From NCBI GenBank assembly GCA_016124205.1, contig WGOD01000003.1:310001-374000 (forward strand): a DNA stretch of 64,000 bases. Direction: 5' to 3'. Origin of the DNA: Alphaproteobacteria bacterium. Its GTDB lineage: Bacteria; Pseudomonadota; Alphaproteobacteria; Caulobacterales; Maricaulaceae. This document shows, piece after piece, positions 58,813-64,000 of this stretch (position 1 is its first letter; every line of letters begins with the position of its first letter). Under the pieces are notes generated by a model that did not search any database, was not told the DNA's origin, and saw nothing but the letters and a program-made list of their open reading frames with translations. Position numbers and translations under genes: made by a program.

Positions 58813-59106
58813 ATGGCCAGCTACTTCTATGAATTCGCGTCACAGGCCGAAGCGGAAACCGCCGCGCCGGAACTGTTCTCCGTCGATCCGATCACCAACG
58901 AGACGCGGCTGCTGTCGCAGTTTGTGGAGATGGGCCGGCTCTGGCACTCCCGCCCGGTGATGGGCGAGCCGGACCCGGAAACCGGCGAGGCCGAGACGAT
59001 CGAAGAAGGAACCCCGACCGGGGCGTACGTCATTCTATCTTCCGAGGCGCTCCCCGATCACGAAGCCCGCCTGATCCAGCCCGACGGCATGAAGGGTTTC
59101 GCGTGA
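58813..59106 (+). CDS. Small protein after the tail fibre
   Basis: In this 97-residue protein NETRLLSQFVEMGRLWHSRPVMGEP is followed by an acidic part and AYVILSSEALPDHEARLI. It may be a fibre chaperone or accessory protein. No family recognised. Confidence 0.6.
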   Translation: MASYFYEFASQAEAETAAPELFSVDPITNETRLLSQFVEMGRLWHSRPVMGEPDPETGEAETIEEGTPTGAYVILSSEALPDHEARLIQPDGMKGFA

Positions 59107-59636
59107 TGAGCTTCTCATCTGGCCTGAGCGAGGCTGAAAGGGTCGCTCTGTTGAACGCGATGTGGGAACACTCGCTGTTCGGCATGGCGCTGGTCGGCGA
59201 GGATGGCCGGTTCATCCGCGCCAACAAGGCGTTCTGCGACATCACCGAGTACACCGAATGGGAGATACAGCAGCGCACCTTCCAGGACATCACCATTCCC
59301 GAGGACGTGCAGCCTGACGTGCAGATGGCGGCGCGCGTGGCGGCAGGTGAGGCCGACAGCTACGATATGGTGAAGCACTATCTGACCAAGACGAGGCGGA
59401 TTGTGCGGATCACGCTGCGCGTCACCGCGATCCGGACCGACAAGGGCTTCGAATATTTCCTCTCGCAAATCGCCCCTGCGCAGATGGCGGCGCCGAATGC
59501 CTCTCAGCTTCAGGTGACCTCCGGCGTTCTGGCGCTCAACTGGTGGCGGTCGAACTGGGCGATGATCTCGGGATGGTCCGCCGCCATCGCGTCCGGTCTC
59601 GCCGCGGCCTGGGCCGCTTTTGGTGGCGGTCGCTAG
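59106..59636 (+). CDS. PAS-domain protein with C-terminal membrane helix
   Basis: In this 176-residue protein residues 10-125 form a PAS domain (WEHSLFGMALVGEDGRFIRANKAFC, TFQDITIPEDV, EYFLSQI). A linker leads to a single hydrophobic helix at about 151-172 (WAMISGWSAAIASGLAAAW) and a short basic end. It lies where a holin would be, between tail and lysozyme genes. It may sense a signal and act in lysis; inferred. GTG 59103 is an alternative start. Confidence 0.75.
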   Translation: MSFSSGLSEAERVALLNAMWEHSLFGMALVGEDGRFIRANKAFCDITEYTEWEIQQRTFQDITIPEDVQPDVQMAARVAAGEADSYDMVKHYLTKTRRIVRITLRVTAIRTDKGFEYFLSQIAPAQMAAPNASQLQVTSGVLALNWWRSNWAMISGWSAAIASGLAAAWAAFGGGR

Positions 59637-59666
59637 CCGCTCAACCCGTTCACTCAATTGAAGTTC

Positions 59667-59690
59667 GCCCGGCCTCGTGCCGGGCTTTTT
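59667..59690 (+). terminator. Rho-independent terminator after the PAS gene
   Basis: GCCCGGC-CTCGT-GCCGGGC followed by five T residues. It is the strongest terminator in the late region and lies before the lysozyme fragment. Confidence 0.85.
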
Positions 59691-59712
59691 CGTGCCTCGA
59701 AAGGAGGCTGCT

Positions 59713-60006
59713 ATGTCCCGACCGAGAACCGTATCGACGCGCTGTGTTCGCATGGTGCGCGCTCATGAAGGGCTGAGGCTGAGCGCGTATCTTTGCCCGG
59801 CCGGCGTCTGGACAATCGGCTACGGCCACACCGGACCGGACGTTCGCGCGGGCCTGACCATCACCGAGCCCCAGGCTGAAACCTTTCTGCGCCTCGACCT
59901 CGATGCAGCGGGGCGAGCAGTCAATCGGCTCGTTCTTGTGGATCTAGAGGTCCCCCGTTCGAACCGGGGAGGCGGTACCATTTTTCCAGTCAATCCGATC
60001 AGGTAG
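59713..60006 (+). pseudogene. Phage lysozyme (GH24) cut short by attR
   Basis: AAGGAGG precedes the ATG. The first 74 residues are lysozyme, with the catalytic spacing E19-x8-C28-x5-T34 (AHEGLRLSAY, CPAG, WTIGYGHT) as in P1-type endolysins. From codon 75 the frame runs into the att core and reads tRNA-derived codons, ending at 60006. About half of a normal 140-170-residue enzyme is missing, so it should be inactive. Confidence 0.85.
59936..59986 (+). repeat. attR core (51-bp direct repeat)
   Basis: Perfect copy of 8202-8252, comprising the 3' half of tRNA-His with CCA and T5. It marks the right prophage end and begins inside the lysozyme frame. Confidence 0.95.
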
Positions 60007-60034
60007 ATCGCCAAACCGGCGACCATGCTGTCGG

Positions 60035-60226
60035 CTAGTTTTGTGTGGCCGTCTTCCACGCGGGTAATCCAAACGCCAGCGCCGCGCAAGCGAGGCCGAT
60101 ATGGCTAGGTGCCCCGCGCTCCAGATAGTTATCGATCGTTGTCCGAGACAGTCCTAGCGTTCGGCTTGTAGCTGCCTTGTTCAATTTCATATGGATCATC
60201 CAAGCTCTGAAATCATCGGCCGACAT
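60035..60226 (-). CDS. Small HTH protein beside attR
   Basis: This 63-residue protein has a Cro/XRE-like helix-turn-helix: FRAWMIHMKLNKAATSRTLGLSRTTIDNYLERG. It lies just outside the prophage and may be a remnant of another mobile element at the same tRNA or a host gene. Confidence 0.65.
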   Translation of the reverse strand: MSADDFRAWMIHMKLNKAATSRTLGLSRTTIDNYLERGAPSHIGLACAALAFGLPAWKTATQN

Positions 60227-60255
60227 CTTTTCTTTCTCCGTCGCGTTTATTCTAC

Positions 60256-60921
60256 CTAGAACAACTCGCTCTTTCTCGGCTCGAACAACTCCGGGCCGCG
60301 GCCCTGGCGGGCGACTTCATAGACCTCGATCGCGGCGTCCGGTGCGGCGGTGCAAAGCGGTGCGGGGTCGGCGTCCGGATCGAGCCAGCGTTCGCGGCCG
60401 GCTTCATCCAGAATGACCGGCATGCGGGTGTGGTATTGCCCGGCCTTCTCGCCCGGCGGGCAGGTGAGGATGGTAAAGCTGGTGATGGCCTCGCCCTCGA
60501 CCGTCACCTGGTCCCACAGCCCGGCGAAGGTGAAGAGCGGGCCGTCCGTGGGGCGGAAACAGAAGCGGCGCTTCGACCCCTTCGGTCCGTTCCATTCGTA
60601 ATAGCCCTCCGACACGACGAGGCAGCGGCGTTTCTTCCACGGTTCGCGGAAGCTGGCGGCGCTGGCGGCGGTCTCGCAGCGCGCATTGAAGGTGGAGAAT
60701 TTCATCTCCTTCAGCGGCTTCTGCCAGAAGAAGGGGACGAGCCCCCACCGCGCCATGCTCATCAGCCGGCCGTCGTCGGCGAGGCGCACGATGGGCGCCT
60801 CCTGCGTCGGGGCGCAGTCCCAGTTCGGCTGTAGATTGAAGTGCGGCTGTGAAGGGATGAGGCTCAGTCGTTCGTGATATTCACGCCAGCTGAGCGTCAG
60901 AATGCCGATGCGTCCGCACAT
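60256..60921 (-). CDS. SRAP-family abasic-site processing protein (YedK/HMCES)
   Basis: This 221-residue protein starts at MCGRIGIL so that C2 is exposed after Met removal; longer upstream starts are rejected for that reason. C2, N79 (FNARCET), E105 (SEGYYEW) and H164 (YHTRMPVIL) are the known active-site residues that form a DNA-protein crosslink at abasic sites in single-stranded DNA. Confidence 0.95.
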   Translation of the reverse strand: MCGRIGILTLSWREYHERLSLIPSQPHFNLQPNWDCAPTQEAPIVRLADDGRLMSMARWGLVPFFWQKPLKEMKFSTFNARCETAASAASFREPWKKRRCLVVSEGYYEWNGPKGSKRRFCFRPTDGPLFTFAGLWDQVTVEGEAITSFTILTCPPGEKAGQYHTRMPVILDEAGRERWLDPDADPAPLCTAAPDAAIEVYEVARQGRGPELFEPRKSELF

Positions 60922-60979
60922 GCGCGCCTCCCTTTCCCCTACAGGGATCAGGAAAGCGCGCAGGCGGTCAATGGTGAGA

Positions 60980-61378
60980 TCAGCGCTCGGTCCCGGCTTC
61001 GGCTTCCGCCTCGGCCTGCGCACGGGCCTCGACGAGGGCTTCGGCGGTTTCGAGATCCTCGACTTCCTCGATCGTCTCGATCGGGCAGCGCCAGCCATCT
61101 TCCGAGACGAGGTATTCACCGACCGGCGAACACACCGTGCCGGTGCGCGGCAGGGTCGTGCCGATCTGCATGCCCCAGCGGAGGTCGGGGCAGCGCGACC
61201 GGGTCGTGACGAGATAGTGGTGACGGGTTCCGCCATTGAGGACGACATGGGTGTCGTCGATCACGGTGAAGCCGTGAACATTCGTCATCCTGATGCATTC
61301 CGCCGAAGCGGTCGCGACGGTCGCAGCGGCAAGGGCGGAACCGAGGATGACGGTTTTGAGGATTGCAGCGGGTTGCAT
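60980..61378 (-). CDS. Secreted DUF6491-type protein
   Basis: In this 132-residue protein the signal peptide (1-26, ending ASA-E) is followed by CIRMTNVHGFTVIDDTHVVL and further cysteines, then an acidic Glu/Ala helix at the end. The DUF6491 pattern is common in Caulobacterales and relatives. Function unknown. Confidence 0.75.
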   Translation of the reverse strand: MQPAAILKTVILGSALAAATVATASAECIRMTNVHGFTVIDDTHVVLNGGTRHHYLVTTRSRCPDLRWGMQIGTTLPRTGTVCSPVGEYLVSEDGWRCPIETIEEVEDLETAEALVEARAQAEAEAEAGTER

Positions 61379-61454
61379 GACAACGCCTTCTGACTGGTGG
61401 ATAGAGTCCTGTCCCGGACCCGTTTCTAGCATCATCAAGATGAGCCCAAGCTGA

Positions 61455-62591
61455 ATGGTTTCCAAGCGTCTCTCCAGCCCGCGTATGGCGATCATCGGCG
61501 GCGGGGCCATCGGCCTCGCCTCGGCGTGGACGCTGGCGCGCGCCGGGGCGCAGGTGACGGTGCTGGAAGCCGGGCCGGTGGCCGGACAGGGCGCGCTGGC
61601 CGCGTCGGGCGGCATGCTGGCGCAGGGTTTCGAAGGCGCGAACGAGGATGCGGGCCGCGCCTTCGTGGCGCTGGCCGAGCGTTCGCTGTCGCTTTGGGAC
61701 GACTGGGCCGAACGCCTCGCCCCGCATGCGGCCGCTCCGCTGGGCTACCGGCGCAGCGGGTCGCTATCGCCGGGCTTTGGATCGCGCGGCGAGGCCTGGC
61801 TCGAGCGTCTGGAAGCGAATGCGCTGCTTTACGGCATCGGGTTCGAGCGGCTGGACGCGGCGGCGGCGCGCGCCGTCCAGCCCGGTCTCGGCGATGGCCT
61901 GGTTGGCGCGATGCGTTTCCCCGGCGACGGAGAGATCGACAACCGCGCGCTCGGCCCGGCGCTCGTCAACGCGATCCGCGCAGAAGGCGGGGAGGTACGC
62001 ACGAGCTGGCCTGTGACGCGGGTTTCGAGTGGCAGGGATGGCGTTGCCCTGTCCGGTCCGGCCGGACGGATGGAAGCGGACCGCGTCATTCTCGCGGCCG
62101 GCTGGCAGTCACGCGATCTGAGCGAGGACATTCCCGAGGCCGGCCTCTTGGTCCCGGTGAAGGGCCAGATGCTGAGCGTGGCGCCGGTAGTTGACCTGAC
62201 CGGCTGTATACGCGCCGTCGACGCCTATCTCAGCGCCAAGCCGGGTCGGATCGTGATCGGCGCGACGAGCGAGGTCGGGGCCAGCGACGACGCGACATTG
62301 CCCTATCTGACGTCAATCCTGCGCGAGGCCGCGGAAGCGGTGCTGCCCGGCCTGTCACGCGCGGAAACGGTCGAGGTCTGGACTGGTGTCCGTCCCGGCA
62401 CGTCCGACAGCCTGCCGATCCTCGGCCGCTCAGCGTGCGAGGGTGTGGTGCTCGGTCTCGGTGCGTTCCGAAATGGCGTGCTGCTGGCCCCGGCGATGGC
62501 CGAGACGATACGGGATCTCGTTCTGGATCAAGGCGAGGCCGACCCGGCCTTTGCCCCGGACCGGCCGCTGACAGCGTTAACGCAAGGTTAG
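61455..62591 (+). CDS. thiO: FAD-dependent glycine-oxidase-like protein
   Basis: This 378-residue protein has an N-terminal Rossmann FAD motif (MAIIGGGAIGLASAWTLARAGAQVTVLE), a DAO-family body, and the end VEVWTGVRPGTSDSLPILGR. ThiO makes the iminoacetate precursor of the thiamin thiazole. No other thiamin genes are in view, so another D-amino-acid oxidase role remains possible. Confidence 0.8.
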   Translation: MVSKRLSSPRMAIIGGGAIGLASAWTLARAGAQVTVLEAGPVAGQGALAASGGMLAQGFEGANEDAGRAFVALAERSLSLWDDWAERLAPHAAAPLGYRRSGSLSPGFGSRGEAWLERLEANALLYGIGFERLDAAAARAVQPGLGDGLVGAMRFPGDGEIDNRALGPALVNAIRAEGGEVRTSWPVTRVSSGRDGVALSGPAGRMEADRVILAAGWQSRDLSEDIPEAGLLVPVKGQMLSVAPVVDLTGCIRAVDAYLSAKPGRIVIGATSEVGASDDATLPYLTSILREAAEAVLPGLSRAETVEVWTGVRPGTSDSLPILGRSACEGVVLGLGAFRNGVLLAPAMAETIRDLVLDQGEADPAFAPDRPLTALTQG

Positions 62592-62643
62592 CCCCGAGGG
62601 GCGAGTGTCGACGGGAATCGCCGCCTCGCCCGGCAGGAGCGCC

Positions 62644-63471
62644 ATGACCACGATTGCCCCGGCCTCGGACCGTCCCGAAACGCTGATCGCCCGCGCGGCG
62701 CAGGCGACCGGTGCGGATTTCGACTTTCTCGTCCGCACCGCGGAGCGGGAGAGCGGCTTCGATGCGCGCGCCCAGGCCCGCACGTCGAGCGCGGCCGGCA
62801 TGTTCCAGTTCCTGGAGCAGACCTGGCTAGGGATGATGCACACGCGCGGCGCGGCGCACGGCTTCAGCGGTGAGGCCAATGCGATCGAGCGCGGTGCGGA
62901 TGGGCGCTACACGGTGCGCGATCCGGCACGGCGCCAGGAAATCCTCGACATGCGCTTCGACGCGCAGACCTCCGCGCTGATGGCCGGCGAGCTGGCGGCG
63001 GCAAATGCCGAAGTGCTGCGGTCGCGCATCGGGCGCGAACCGACGAGCGGCGAGCTTTATGCGGCGCACTTTCTGGGGGCGAGCGGCGCGGCCGATCTGA
63101 TCCAGACGGCGCGCAACGAGCCGGACACGCCGGCGTCGCAGCTTTTCCCGGCGGCGGCCTCTGCCAACCGTCCAATCTTCTATGAAAATGGCCGCGCGCG
63201 TTCGGCGTCCGAAGTGCTCGCCAACATTACCCGCCTGCCGGGCGAGGCGCGGGTCGCGCCGCACCCGATCGACGACCAGCCACTGCCCGAGAGCCGCAGC
63301 TGGACGATCCGGGACAGCGATGTGCGGGACGCGGGCGTCGGCGGCGGCTTTGCCGGGACGTTCGGCGGGTCGGCGGGCTTTGCCGCCATTCCGCGCGGCG
63401 CGGTCCTGTCTCCGGCCGTCGTGGAGATCCTCGCATCCCTCGATGCGCCGCGCGGCGCAAATCGCGCTTAA
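62644..63471 (+). CDS. Lytic-transglycosylase-like protein
   Basis: This 275-residue protein starts at MTTIAPASD with AGGAG five bases upstream; the earlier in-frame ATG at 62605 is less likely. VRTAERESGFDARAQARTSSAAGMFQFLEQTW is the SLT core with catalytic E36. No clear signal peptide. The remainder (YAAHFLGASGAADL) fits the fold. Cell-wall cleavage is likely. Confidence 0.8.
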   Translation: MTTIAPASDRPETLIARAAQATGADFDFLVRTAERESGFDARAQARTSSAAGMFQFLEQTWLGMMHTRGAAHGFSGEANAIERGADGRYTVRDPARRQEILDMRFDAQTSALMAGELAAANAEVLRSRIGREPTSGELYAAHFLGASGAADLIQTARNEPDTPASQLFPAAASANRPIFYENGRARSASEVLANITRLPGEARVAPHPIDDQPLPESRSWTIRDSDVRDAGVGGGFAGTFGGSAGFAAIPRGAVLSPAVVEILASLDAPRGANRA

Positions 63472-63544
63472 TTTCTCAACGCTTCGTTAAAGGGCGCGGG
63501 CCGACAGTTAACTCGGACAAACGATTCGATCCGGGAGCGCCTCG

Positions 63545-64000
63545 ATGAGCCTCGTCACAATGCGCGCCAAGCTGACGCAAGACGACATTCGCCGACTGGT
63601 GAAGGGCGAAAGCCCCGAAGAGCGGGCGATGGCGGCGCGCAAGATCTGCCAGCGTGTCGATGCGCCGGACCTGACCGAGGAAGAACGGGTCGCGGCCAAT
63701 TCGATCATCGAGATGATTGCAGAGGACGCCGTGGTGCTGGTGCGCCGCGCTCTGGCCGTCACGCTCCGGACCTCGCCCAATCTGCCGAAATCCGTGGCCA
63801 TGAAGCTGGCGGCCGATATCGATTCCATCGCCGTGCCCGTGCTGGCCGGCAGCCCGGTTTTCACCGATGCCGAACTGGTCGAGATCGTGAAGTCTCAGGG
63901 TGAGGCCAAGCAGTCCGCGATCGGCGCGCGTCCGTCGGTTTCCGCCGAAGTGGTCGGCGCGATCGTCGAGTTCGGAAGCGAGCGCGCCGTATCGATCACG
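63545..64000 (+). CDS. DUF2336 family protein (partial, runs off the window)
   Basis: The first 152 codons of a longer gene are visible. The start MSLVTMRAKLTQDDIRRLV and the helical repeats with DAVVLVRRALAVTLRTSPNLP and KSVAMKLAADID are typical of DUF2336, an alpha-helical repeat family of alphaproteobacteria. Function unknown; cut by the window end. Confidence 0.8.
   Translation, partial: MSLVTMRAKLTQDDIRRLVKGESPEERAMAARKICQRVDAPDLTEEERVAANSIIEMIAEDAVVLVRRALAVTLRTSPNLPKSVAMKLAADIDSIAVPVLAGSPVFTDAELVEIVKSQGEAKQSAIGARPSVSAEVVGAIVEFGSERAVSIT

Larger units (their letters stand above)
8202..59986. mobile_element. Integrated temperate HK97-type long-tailed (siphovirus-like) prophage
   Basis: The element is bounded by a 51-bp perfect direct repeat at 8202-8252 and 59936-59986 and has a tyrosine integrase next to attL. 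It holds recombination, repressor/Cro, replication, terminase, HK97-type head, long non-contractile tail and lysis genes in standard order. No sheath or baseplate genes were seen. The right end is atypical because the lysozyme is cut by attR, so lytic competence is uncertain. Several nuclease and accessory genes interrupt the modules. Confidence 0.95.

Noticed and set aside
48289-59636. Contractile-tail (myovirus) phage
   Set aside because: No sheath, baseplate wedge or gpD/gpU/gpX genes; the tape measure is followed by siphovirus-type tail-tip genes.

Overview
The window is about 64 kb of a GC-rich alphaproteobacterial chromosome. Marker features suggest the Caulobacterales/Maricaulales side of the class: a tRNA-His with an A discriminator base and a G1:U72 pair, DUF2336 and DUF6491 family proteins, and a GcrA homologue. 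The species cannot be named from sequence alone.

Left host flank (1-8246): arginine succinyltransferase-pathway genes (end of a probable astA, then astD and astB), convergent with phenylalanine 4-monooxygenase; a secreted beta/gamma-crystallin-like protein; an AsmA-family protein; an M48 lipoprotein protease; and tRNA-His(GTG).

Prophage (8202-59986, about 51.8 kb): a temperate, HK97-type, long-tailed (siphovirus-like) phage is integrated in the tRNA-His 3' end and bounded by a perfect 51-bp repeat. The leftward early operon (19499 down to 8324) has some twenty mostly stop/start-overlapping genes. They include an Erf annealing protein, YqaJ-type exonuclease, SSB, a D12-class adenine methylase, a Xis-like protein and the integrase, plus two inserted HNH-type nuclease genes and a cut-off cytosine methylase. 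The switch region (19.5-22.2 kb) has a LexA/CI-type repressor, a Cro-like gene and matching paired operators at both early promoters. It also holds a nuclease and a fused superinfection-immunity/VasI-like membrane protein. The rightward early genes carry a RuvC-like resolvase, a full-length GcrA homologue, a second methyltransferase, DnaB helicase, two DUF1376 proteins (one fused to HNH) and further HNH and GIY-YIG nucleases. The late genes run terminase, portal, protease, capsid, connectors, tail tube, frameshifted tail chaperone, tape measure, tail tip, fibre, PAS-membrane protein, and a lysozyme cut short at attR.

The most unusual block is 45054-48288, a roughly 3.2-kb cassette between the tail chaperone and the tape measure. 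It has genes on both strands: zinc-ribbon, membrane and ribbon-helix-helix proteins, then an overlapping operon of two S24/LexA folds lacking catalytic residues, a conserved phage protein of unknown function and a helical protein. The operon is followed by a 21-unit degenerate pentanucleotide array (G-K-Y-N-N) and a terminator-like hairpin.

Right host flank (59987-64000): a small HTH protein, an SRAP abasic-site protein, a DUF6491 protein, a ThiO-like oxidase, a lytic-transglycosylase-like protein and the start of a DUF2336 protein.
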